DNA of 64,000 bases from Gemmatales bacterium (GTDB lineage Bacteria > Planctomycetota > Planctomycetia > Gemmatales > Gemmataceae). The stretch is taken from the NCBI GenBank assembly GCA_026004675.1, contig BPJP01000010.1, forward strand, positions 62,001-126,000, read 5' to 3'. Positions 53,632 through 61,438 of this stretch are shown piece after piece (position 1 is the stretch's first letter; every line of letters begins with the position of its first letter). Position numbers and translations under genes: made by a program. A model generated the notes under the pieces. The model made no database searches, had not been told where the DNA came from, and worked only from the letters and a program-made list of their open reading frames with translations.

Positions 53632-56130
53632 TCAGAAATGCCGGGGGTCAGGGATGTCCGGCGTGAAACAGTCCGGTAAGTTCCTCTGCAACTCCTTCAG
53701 CCCGGCTTCCGTGATCTCCCAACAGCCAACGAGATAAAGCTCGGTGAGGTTGGTCAACTTGGCCAACTCCTTCAGCCCGGCGTCCGTGATCTTGGGACAA
53801 TGGTAGAGCTTAAGCGATGTGAGGTTGCTCAAGCTGGCCAACTCCTTCAGCCCGGCGTCTGTGATCTTCGAACACCCACCGAGGTCAAGCACAGTGAGGT
53901 TGGTCAAGCTGGCCAACTCCTTCAGCCCGGCGTCTGTGATGTTGGGACAAGAACTGAGGTCAAGCTCGGTGAGGCTGGTCAAGCTGGCCAACTCCTTCAG
54001 CCCGGCGTTCGTGATCTTGTCACAAGAACTGAGGTCAAGCTCGGTGAGGCTGGTCAAGCTGGCCAACTCCTTCAGCCCGGCGTTCGTGATCTTGTCACAA
54101 GAACTGAGGTCGAGCGATTCGAGGTTGGTCAACCTGGCCAACTCCTTCAGCCCGGCGTCTGTGATGTTGGGACAAGAACTGAGGTCAAGCTCGGTGAGCT
54201 TGGTCAACCTGGCCAACTCCTTCAACCCGGCGTCCGTGATGTTGCGACAAGAACTGAGGTTAAGCACGGTGAGGTTGGTCAAGCTGGCCAACTCCTTCAA
54301 CCCGGCGTCTGTGATGTTGGCACAAGAACTGAGGTTCAGCGATCTGAGGTTGGAAATCCTGGCCACCTCTTTCAGCCCGGCGTCCGAGATATTGGGACAG
54401 TTACTGAGGTCAAGCTCCGTGAGGTTGCAAAACCTGGTCACCTCTTTCAGGCCTGCGTCCGTGATCTTCGAACACCCACTGAGGTCAAGCACGGTACGGT
54501 TGGCCAATCGCGCCAACCCTTGCTTCAGCTCTGCGTCCGTCATCTCTGACCACCGATGGAAGCTAGACTCGGTCAAGATTGAGTGGGCTACCTCCTTCAG
54601 GCCTGCGTCCTTTAGTCCTGCGCCTGTAACCTTGTCACACCTCCAGAGGCTAAGCGAGCTCAGGTTAGTCAACTTGGCCAACTCCTTCAGCCCGGCGTCT
54701 GTGATCCTGGAACAGTCACTGAGGTCAAGCACGGTAAGGTTCGTCAACCTGGCCAACTCCTTCAGCCCGGCGTCCGTGATGTTGGGACACTGAGTGAGGT
54801 CAAGCTCGGTGAGGTTGGTCAATCTGCCCAGTTCCTTCAGCCCGGCGTCCGTGATCTTCGAACACAGAGTGAGGTTCAGCGATCTGAGGTTGGTCAATCT
54901 GCCCAGTTCCTTCAGCCCGGCGTCCGTGATCTTTTGACACCGAAGGAGGTTCAGCGATGTGAGGTTGGGCAACTTCGCCACCTCCTTCAGCCCGGCGTCC
55001 GTGAGGTTCTTACATTCCCAGAGGTTAAGCGATGTGAGGTTGGTCAACTTCGCCACATGCTTCAGCCCAGCGTCCGTGATCTGCGGACACTCGCCGAGAT
55101 CAAGCACGGTGAGGTTGGTCAACCTGGCTAACTCCTTCAGCCCGGCGTCCGTGATCTTTTCACACCGACGGAGGTTAAGCGATTTGAGGTTGGTCAACCT
55201 GGCCAACTCCTTCAGCCCGGCGTCCGTAATGTTGGGACAGTTACTAAGGTCAAGCACGGTAAGGTTGGTCAACCTGGCCGATTCCTTCAGCCCTACGCCC
55301 GTGATCTTTTCACAATCCCAGAGGATAAGCGATCTGAGGTTGGTCAACCTGGCCAACTCCTTCAACCCGGCGTCCGTGATCTTGTCACAATCCCAGAGCA
55401 TAAGCGATTTGAGGTTGGTCAACCTGGCCAACTCCTTCAGCCCGGCGTCCGTGATCCTGCAACACCCCCTGAGGTCAAGCGATTTGAGGTTGGTCAACCT
55501 GGCCAACTCCTTCAGCCCGGCGTCCCTGATCCTCCAACACCCCCTGAGGTCAAGCGATGTGAGGTTGGTCAACCTGGCCAACTCCTTCAGCCCAACGTTC
55601 GTGATGTACTTACACTGCTGCAAAGCAAGCGATCTGAGGTTGGTCAACCTGGCCAACTCCTTCAGCCCGGCGTTCGTGATCTTGTCACAATGACTGAGGT
55701 TAAGCGATTCGAGGTTGGTCAAGCTGGCCAACTCCTTCAGCCCGGCGTCCGTGATCTTGGAACACTCACTGAGGTCAAGCACGGTAAGGTTCGTCAACCT
55801 GGCCAACTCCTTCAACCCAACGTTCGTGACGTATTTACATCCACGCAGGTCAAGCTTGGCGAGGTTGGCTAATCTCGTCACCTCCTTCAAATCTCGGTTG
55901 GTGACGCCCGAAAAGGACAAATCCACCTCCAGCATTGGCTGGCCGGCTCGATTCATTACGAATTGCACCTTCCCCCCCAGCCGAACAATCCTTTTCAAAA
56001 TTTTCCTCGCGTCCTTGTCATCGTTGTCCGGCAAGGGAGCCGACGCCATCGACCCTCGGCAGCTCGAGATCGCCATCTCGACAAAACCCAGAAACAAAAC
56101 CAGTACGAGAATGCCATATCTCACGGACAT
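53632..56130 (-). CDS. Secreted cysteine-type leucine-rich repeat protein (copy B)
   Basis: An 832-residue protein with the same signal peptide and cap as copy A (MSVRYGILV), then about 29 LRRs of the type DAGLKELARLTNLTxLDLSxCxxIT. The repeats differ from those of copy A (ARLTNL instead of ARLQNL). One irregular stretch, LKDAGLKEVAHSILTESSFHRWSEMTDAELKQGL, interrupts the array in the middle. It ends QRNLPDCFTPDIPDPRHF. ATG 56130 follows GAGGAGG. It is upstream of copy A on the same strand. The LRR_CC class occurs in proteins with F-box or effector roles, but here the protein is exported. Confidence 0.9.
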   Translation of the reverse strand: MSVRYGILVLVLFLGFVEMAISSCRGSMASAPLPDNDDKDARKILKRIVRLGGKVQFVMNRAGQPMLEVDLSFSGVTNRDLKEVTRLANLAKLDLRGCKYVTNVGLKELARLTNLTVLDLSECSKITDAGLKELASLTNLESLNLSHCDKITNAGLKELARLTNLRSLALQQCKYITNVGLKELARLTNLTSLDLRGCWRIRDAGLKELARLTNLKSLDLRGCCRITDAGLKELARLTNLKSLMLWDCDKITDAGLKELARLTNLRSLILWDCEKITGVGLKESARLTNLTVLDLSNCPNITDAGLKELARLTNLKSLNLRRCEKITDAGLKELARLTNLTVLDLGECPQITDAGLKHVAKLTNLTSLNLWECKNLTDAGLKEVAKLPNLTSLNLLRCQKITDAGLKELGRLTNLRSLNLTLCSKITDAGLKELGRLTNLTELDLTQCPNITDAGLKELARLTNLTVLDLSDCSRITDAGLKELAKLTNLSSLSLWRCDKVTGAGLKDAGLKEVAHSILTESSFHRWSEMTDAELKQGLARLANRTVLDLSGCSKITDAGLKEVTRFCNLTELDLSNCPNISDAGLKEVARISNLRSLNLSSCANITDAGLKELASLTNLTVLNLSSCRNITDAGLKELARLTKLTELDLSSCPNITDAGLKELARLTNLESLDLSSCDKITNAGLKELASLTSLTELDLSSCDKITNAGLKELASLTSLTELDLSSCPNITDAGLKELASLTNLTVLDLGGCSKITDAGLKELASLSNLTSLKLYHCPKITDAGLKELAKLTNLTELYLVGCWEITEAGLKELQRNLPDCFTPDIPDPRHF

Positions 56131-56145
56131 ATCCTCCTCAATCTT
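55910..56145. repeat. 236-bp identical block, copy at the 5' end of LRR copy B
   Basis: Partner of 53339-53574; the identity stops precisely at 56145 upstream of the ribosome site (CAATCTT shared, then different). Upstream sequences of the two genes are unrelated. Confidence 0.88.
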
Positions 56146-56174
56146 TTTCAGTCACGCTCCGGTCTCTTCACCAT

Positions 56175-56240
56175 CCGGCACCTGCACGCAGCCATGTTGC
56201 AGGAGGTTTTCTGATTGGCCTTACCAGCCCTTTTCAGGGA
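56175..56240. repeat. Dispersed intergenic repeat, truncated copy 2
   Basis: CACGCAGCCATGTTGCAGG and TTACCAGCCCTTTTCAGGGA match copy 3, but the central and 3' parts are missing. It lies in the promoter region of LRR copy B. The remaining bases up to 56428 hold nothing recognisable. Confidence 0.7.
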
Positions 56241-56428
56241 GTGCCATCCTACGTATCCCGTGATGTGATAGGCCCTAATTGTGAGACGAAATGTATGCGT
56301 CGTCCTTACACGCACTTCGATACCGACACGCCCGAATGGGCGACGTTTCTTGTCGGATAAATGACGAGTGTCTCGCCTTTCAAAAAGCGACTTTGCGGTC
56401 TACCCGCCATGCTCACTGATCCATCTTT

Positions 56429-58810
56429 TCATTTTCCCAGGCGCAAGAGAGCGGCTTTCGCCTCTTGTGCTACCAGTGAGTTCGATTTGTCCTGGGCCAG
56501 CATGCGCAAAAGCTGGCTCGCCTGCGGCGTGGCGATTGACTCCAACAGGGCGATGCAGCGAAGAACTCCCTCCGGCCTGGCATAGGCGGCTTGCAACAAT
56601 TCGTTCCCATCAAGATCAAAACACTTGCCATGGATCACGACTACGGGATGGCCGTCCTTAAAGCGAACGCCTATCGGTGCCAGTCCATCGGCTCCCAGAA
56701 GCAGTCGCCTGTTGCGCGGGACAAAGAGCGGTGTAAGGTTGTCTTCGCGCGACAATGTCTTTTCCAGTTGAGGTATCGTCTTGTCTGGAGAACGGGCAAG
56801 GGCCAGAACCGCTCGCGCTGCAGACTGCAAATCGCCATGCCACAAATCGTTGCATAGCTCGTCTACCGCGACTTCTTTCTTCTCCCGAGCCAACGCCGCC
56901 TTCGCCTGTTTGGTTTGCAGCAACTCAGCATCACCTTTCGCCAATTCTTCCAAATAATCTCGAGCCTCCGGATTGGAGAAATGCTCCAGCAGAACCACAG
57001 CACAAATGAGCCGTCGCTCTTGCGGTGTCAAGAAACCCAACTGATCCGCAAAACGGTTTGGCAAAATGTATGCTTCGCCACCCTGATACGTTTCGATGTA
57101 AACGTTGCAGTTGTCGGGAACCTTGTCATCTTCCGACGGAGGAGCAGCAATCTTTTTTCCCCGATCAAAGAAATACGCAATACCGCGCGCTTTGATTTTC
57201 AAGCCGCGGTCAGTCGTCATCTGCGGGTCGCCGTCCTTACTGAGAAGGTCGATCCCCCTGCCGTTGACAACCACAATCGCCTGAGCTTCTTGATAAACTT
57301 CAATTTTTAACGGGGAAGGAGCTTTCTTCTTGGCGGGCGGTTGCCATGCATCAAGAACAACGAAGGCTTGCCCGCCTTGATAAACCTCGATCCCCATCCC
57401 ATCTTCTACATCGTGTTTTACACCGTTTATTTCAAAATGCTTGCCGCGAACCCTGACAATCCCTCGTCCCCCCTGAAACACATTCACGGTCAGAGCACCA
57501 TCAGCTTCACGCTCAATTTTCCCTGAACGGATTCCCTTGTTCGGTGTAAAATTCCACGGGACACGTGGCGCCACTTGCTTGTTGAGTTTCGCCAGAAGCC
57601 GCTCGAGTCGACGCTGCATTTCCACCGAAGTCTTTTGTTTCAAGGCTCTCTCCATCGGTATTTTGGCGACTTCGCCGAGCGCCTCCAGCTTTTTGGACGC
57701 CGAATCGCGAACCGCAAACTCGTCATGATCGAGTTCCCGAATCAGTTTTTCTATCATCGCCGCATCAACACGAATGACAGGCAGGTGCCGTTTTATCAAG
57801 GCGGTAGCTTGCTTTGGAGTCGCCGCAAGCTTTAGCAGCGAACGGGCAACCACCGCTGGGTTGTCCGCCCCCAGGTCTCGCCAGCACTGCTCCAATTCAT
57901 CCTGACCAAGCGCCACCGCCGGTTGCCCCCTCACCGATGCTCTCGAAGGAGGCATCGAGTGCGTCACTGGCAAGGTTACGGCTGTGCAAAAAACCAGAAA
58001 CGACCAGAATTTCAATGACGTGAGCTTCATCGATTGGGCTACCTCCTGCGAAACCTGCAAGACTTGCGAACAAACCAAATGAGCAATCGGCTCACCTGAT
58101 GAAAACAATTGCGCTATCCGCACCGTTTGCGAAATCAAGGCGTGCGAGACCCAAACCTGAGCATGCGCCTGCTCGAGCAGCAGCGACAATGCCGCCGGCG
58201 CCACTGAAAGACCACGCCGCGCCAAACGCGAGCGGAGCAACTCCCTCGCCCGCGCCAAGCGCCCCGACACCGTCCCCGCAGGACAGGCTAATTGTTTCGC
58301 TGCTTCCGTATAGCTGAGACCACGGAAATAACATAATATCACCGCTTCCCGATAATCCTCGGGAAGACGTCCGATCTCCTCATCGATGATTTCACTCAAT
58401 TCGGTCGTGGCTACGTTTTCGTCCGAACAAGACCGAGACATGAGACCCTCAACGGAAGAATTGCAGCTGCGGCGACGTTTTTGCCGAGTGCGAATCTGTT
58501 GGGCCACGCGAATCGCCACCCCATAAAGCCAATTGCCCACGGATTCACGTCGTTTCAAAGTCGCCGCCTTTTGCACGAATACCAAAAACGTCGCCTGAAA
58601 GGCATCATCGATATCATGGGCGTCGGTCAGCATTCGACTACAAACACCCTTGACGACGCAGCCATATCTTTGCACTAACTCGGCGAATGCTGTCGAGTCT
58701 TTGCCATTCACGTATCGGTCGACCAGGTCCGCGTCCGAAAGCCTGGCGAGGCCGCGCACGGCCGGCGACCGAATCAACCTTTCGATGACTCCAACAACGC
58801 TGCGCTTCAT
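56429..58810 (-). CDS. ECF sigma factor with membrane anchor and large repeat-bearing C-terminal extension
   Basis: About 793 residues. N-terminal sigma region 2 (AFAELVQRYGCVVKGVCSRMLTDAHDIDDAFQATFLVF) and region 4 (LPEDYREAVILCYFRGLSYTEAAKQLACPAGTVSGRLARARELL), then a membrane helix near residue 265 (LKFWSFLVFCTAVTLPVTHS). The exported part has a HEAT-like portion (AAMIEKLIRELDHDEFAVRDSASKKLEALG), then a set of short beta-repeats VNVFQGGRGIVRVRGKHFEI, IEVYQGGQAFVVL, IEVYQEAQAIVVVNGRG, IETYQGGEAYILPNRF, and a final HEAT-like part. Related ECFs with C-terminal extensions are known from Gemmata. Start ATG 58810; a CxxC protein gene precedes it by 52 bases. Confidence 0.88.
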   Translation of the reverse strand: MKRSVVGVIERLIRSPAVRGLARLSDADLVDRYVNGKDSTAFAELVQRYGCVVKGVCSRMLTDAHDIDDAFQATFLVFVQKAATLKRRESVGNWLYGVAIRVAQQIRTRQKRRRSCNSSVEGLMSRSCSDENVATTELSEIIDEEIGRLPEDYREAVILCYFRGLSYTEAAKQLACPAGTVSGRLARARELLRSRLARRGLSVAPAALSLLLEQAHAQVWVSHALISQTVRIAQLFSSGEPIAHLVCSQVLQVSQEVAQSMKLTSLKFWSFLVFCTAVTLPVTHSMPPSRASVRGQPAVALGQDELEQCWRDLGADNPAVVARSLLKLAATPKQATALIKRHLPVIRVDAAMIEKLIRELDHDEFAVRDSASKKLEALGEVAKIPMERALKQKTSVEMQRRLERLLAKLNKQVAPRVPWNFTPNKGIRSGKIEREADGALTVNVFQGGRGIVRVRGKHFEINGVKHDVEDGMGIEVYQGGQAFVVLDAWQPPAKKKAPSPLKIEVYQEAQAIVVVNGRGIDLLSKDGDPQMTTDRGLKIKARGIAYFFDRGKKIAAPPSEDDKVPDNCNVYIETYQGGEAYILPNRFADQLGFLTPQERRLICAVVLLEHFSNPEARDYLEELAKGDAELLQTKQAKAALAREKKEVAVDELCNDLWHGDLQSAARAVLALARSPDKTIPQLEKTLSREDNLTPLFVPRNRRLLLGADGLAPIGVRFKDGHPVVVIHGKCFDLDGNELLQAAYARPEGVLRCIALLESIATPQASQLLRMLAQDKSNSLVAQEAKAALLRLGK

Positions 58811-58861
58811 ATGCTGCTCACACTTGCACGGCCCACACAACTCCTCTCCACAATCAGCTTC

Positions 58862-59161
58862 CTATTGAAGACTGTTTGCTAGATGCGCGTAACAGGCCAG
58901 ACATATCCCGTGGCTCACTGTCTTTGAACCAGGTGCAAAAGACACTGCTTTATCCTCCACCCATCGCTTGTCCATTTCAAGCCGCTGGCACCAGGCGCAC
59001 ATTCGCAACGGTTTCTCGATCGTTGCCTCGCCAGCGTCGAGCCGCCGGGCAGGGTAATGCATTTCCGCCTCGGTCGATCGCACTTCCGACGGCGGCACGG
59101 CGGTCCCTATCGAATCGAGAGTAGCCTGCACTTCGTTTTGACCAGCGGCTTGATGGTTCAT
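58862..59161 (-). CDS. Small CxxC protein with SHGIC motif
   Basis: About 99 residues. The C-terminal half has MCAWCQRLEMDKRWVEDKA and FAPGSKTVSHGICLACYAHL, matching the CxxC ... SHGICxxC module often found fused to PAS or response-regulator proteins, where it may bind metal or act as redox switch. Here it stands alone with a polar N-terminus. ATG 59161 is preferred (GAGG five bases upstream); the long open frame to 59407 overlaps the dispersed repeat. It is directly upstream of the ECF sigma gene on the same strand, so it may take part in signalling to it. Confidence 0.75.
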   Translation of the reverse strand: MNHQAAGQNEVQATLDSIGTAVPPSEVRSTEAEMHYPARRLDAGEATIEKPLRMCAWCQRLEMDKRWVEDKAVSFAPGSKTVSHGICLACYAHLANSLQ

Positions 59162-59655
59162 GATATCCTCGCGCTTTGGCGTTTCTGACACTCTGCCTAT
59201 TACTCTCGCAACAACGCCTCGCGCGTACGGAATTTTTTGTTTTTTGGTCAGTCGGTTAACACTTCCCTTCTTGGATTTCCGATTCTCCCAACTGGCACAA
59301 GCATACAGCCGCTCGCCGTGATTCCTTTGTTCTTTTCGATCGGATACTCCTCCGCTCGGACATCCGATCCGATATTCAGGAAGGGCGTCCTTGCGCCCAG
59401 CACGCAACCATGTTGCAGCAACTCTCGTGGCTGGCCTTACCAGCCCTTTTCAGGGAGCGAGCGCGGACCTTTCCGTTCCTACTTTCATGTAGGACGAAAC
59501 CTTACACCAAATCCCGTCAAACACCGCCAGTTGACGGCTGACTAGGAAGGATAGGAAAGATAGGCAACACAATAAACACGACCTGACAAATCTCTATTCC
59601 TACAAAGCTGTAGGAAAAAGTCGGATACGATTTGCTTCTGCGTTTCGTGCGACAT
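59162..59655. other. Non-coding stretch with dispersed repeat copy 3
   Basis: 494 bases between the J-domain gene (stop near 59656) and the CxxC gene. It carries repeat copy 3 (59381-59545) and, after it, AT-richer sequence with TTCCTACAAAGCTGTAGGAA (59594-59613), a palindromic stretch. No gene is supported: the open frames there continue into the repeat. Confidence 0.55.
59381..59545. repeat. Dispersed intergenic repeat, copy 3
   Basis: Full-length 165-base relative of 51288-51458. An open frame runs through both copies in register and ends at the same TAG, so a small peptide cannot be excluded, but no ribosome site or independent start is convincing. Confidence 0.85.
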
Positions 59656-60777
59656 TCAGGTTCCGTTTAACGCACCGTGATTGACGCCGAGCAGTGCGTG
59701 GCATTCACCACATCGGACCGTTGCAAGGTCTGCTTGCGCTGGAACTCGGTTGGTACGATCGCACAGCCAACATCGGCACTGAAATGCTTGACCATCGACG
59801 GCGAGGAAGGGATCTTCTCCGACTTCGGGGCGAAAGCGCAGCCCTTCGCTGTGTGCCGAACGTCCTTTCAGGCCAGCGTAAGCCGCGTTCACCGCGGCCA
59901 TTTTCGCCTGCGCGAGCTCTGCCATATGAGGTGGAAGATGCAAATCGGTCAATCGATCTGGATGGTATTCGAGGGCCAATTGGCGATAAGCCTTTTCAAT
60001 GTCTTGTGGCGTCGCGGACGGTGGCAATCCCAATTCTTCCAGCCAGAGATTTCGCATGTCCGGGCCGTTTGTGGCGCTCCGATCGTAGAGCGACAAAAGC
60101 GACCGATCGGCTATATTGGTCCAGGTAAATAGCGTTTCAATGAAGTTGCGCTTTTCCGCAGCCACCGTTGGACTTGAGTACACAATCCTCATTGCATCGA
60201 GAAGAAGACGGCATTGCCAATCGCGAGGGAGTGCCGCGACGAAATTCGGCATGTCAATCGAGGCCGCGCCGGCCTCCGCTTGCGCCAGCAGCAAGGTAAC
60301 GTCGTTGTCCGCTGTGTAGCCGAGGTTGAGAAAAAGGCGCTTGGCCGCCAGCCACAACTCATTACGTTCCCGCTCCGATGCTCCGGTGCCCGTAGTCGCC
60401 AATGAGTGCAGTATTGCGAGATAGGCAACGCGCACGCCAACTTCCAGCTCGAAAGATTCTCCTCCCCAGCCAAGGCGATTCGTGAGCCATTGCCCGCTAA
60501 AGATGCCTGCAGCGATGCCTCCGAGAATGCCGAGCAATCCATTGTAGAAATGTTGCCCGATGATGATGCCCGCAATGACAGCGACGAATTCGACGAGAGA
60601 GCCTCTGTGGCGAAGGAGAAAGCCTTCGGTGCTGCGTCCAGCAGTCGTCAAATCGATAACAAGGAGGCTCGCCACAAAGGTGAGCAATCCGCCGAGAAAA
60701 CAGCCGAAGTTCCCTGCGACGGCGTTGCCGGTGAGGAATCCCAGAGTGACGACAATCAAGATGATGACTTGAGCCAT
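59656..60777 (-). CDS. Membrane protein with TerB-like and DnaJ domains (DjlA-like)
   Basis: About 373 residues. Several N-terminal membrane segments (IILIVVTLGFLTGNAVA, FLGGLLTFVASLLVI, VEFVAVIAGIIIGQHF), then a helical TerB-like domain (LEVGVRVAYLAILHSLATTGTGASERERNELW), a J domain (LGLPPSATPQDIEKAYRQLALEYHPDRL, with HPD) and a C-terminal zinc ribbon (CRCWLC and CGEC). It would recruit Hsp70 to the membrane. ATG 60777 is preferred over the open frame to 60828. No dnaK gene is nearby. Its combination resembles DjlA, but the multi-pass N-terminus and zinc ribbon are unusual. Confidence 0.85.
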   Translation of the reverse strand: MAQVIILIVVTLGFLTGNAVAGNFGCFLGGLLTFVASLLVIDLTTAGRSTEGFLLRHRGSLVEFVAVIAGIIIGQHFYNGLLGILGGIAAGIFSGQWLTNRLGWGGESFELEVGVRVAYLAILHSLATTGTGASERERNELWLAAKRLFLNLGYTADNDVTLLLAQAEAGAASIDMPNFVAALPRDWQCRLLLDAMRIVYSSPTVAAEKRNFIETLFTWTNIADRSLLSLYDRSATNGPDMRNLWLEELGLPPSATPQDIEKAYRQLALEYHPDRLTDLHLPPHMAELAQAKMAAVNAAYAGLKGRSAHSEGLRFRPEVGEDPFLAVDGQAFQCRCWLCDRTNRVPAQADLATVRCGECHALLGVNHGALNGT

Positions 60778-60942
60778 AGTTGCACCTGCACGAGATGAAG
60801 CCGCAATTGCAGTGGCCGGGAAAGGCAACTCCGTCCTCTTTCGATACCGCTACGATTGGGCCAATGCTATCGTTGACCTGCTTTTCCAGCCGTTTAAGCA
60901 GATGCGCGTACCAGCCGCCGTCGGTGAAAAGTCGGGCCGACA

Positions 60943-61056
60943 CCCCGGATTAGCGTAGCTGTCTTCCAACAAATGAAGGGGGAAGCCGTGGCGGAACATG
61001 TGAGGCGTCACTCGTTTCCGAATAACGCTTTTTCGCGCCGCGGCGCGAAAGGCCTG
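60943..61056 (-). pseudogene. Tyrosine recombinase (phage integrase) C-terminal remnant
   Basis: On the minus strand LPQAFRAAARKSVIRKRVTPHMFRHGFPLHLLEDSY matches the catalytic end of tyrosine recombinases (RKxVTPHxxRHxFAxHLLE), with the HxxR motif HMFR. It stops there; the expected GH box and catalytic Tyr are absent, and no N-terminal part is visible. The open frame runs on upstream to 61272 without recognisable sequence. A relic of a mobile element next to the accessory region. Confidence 0.8.
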
Positions 61057-61438
61057 CGGCAGCATTAGGTATCCGCTGGGATTGGGCACCAGGAGAAGTT
61101 CCCCCGCATGGCTGCAAAAGCGCGCCGGCCATGTTTCAGGAAACAGGCCCAAGGGAATTCGATGCTGATTGTTGGTACAGGACATGGGGCGAACTCCGAA
61201 GAGATTGAGAGCAGCCATCACCATGCTTTTCAGATGGTCAGGCAACACATCTTGAGCGCGAACCCGAAGCACGATCGGACCGGATACCTGCGTCAGGAAG
61301 CATCTCGCCTGACGTAAAGCAGTGGACTACTGGCCATCCGTGGCGCGGACCTGCCACGCGTGGTCGCGGCGTGCCCCATGAACGCGGAAATCCATTAACT
61401 GGCCCTCGCCAGCATCATCGGCGTGTTCGGGTAGCTCC
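61057..61438. other. Degraded, non-coding stretch beside the integrase remnant
   Basis: No gene is supported. The frame upstream of the integrase remnant (61057-61272) has no recognisable sequence. At 61291-61314 CGTCAGG and CCTGACG form a perfect seven-pair stem with a ten-base loop. The remainder has no other feature. Confidence 0.5.

Noticed and set aside
51659..55872. Long plus-strand open frames across both LRR genes
   Set aside because: They are antisense shadows produced by the repetitive LRR code; their proteins (QAGQLLQPGV and similar) show only the period of the repeats and no start signals.
59237..59545. A small protein encoded in the dispersed repeat (shared end KHRQLTAD)
   Set aside because: The frame is kept in two copies but no ribosome site or common start exists, the third copy lacks the end, and the frame elsewhere is antisense to a gene. 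Kept only as a note in the repeat.
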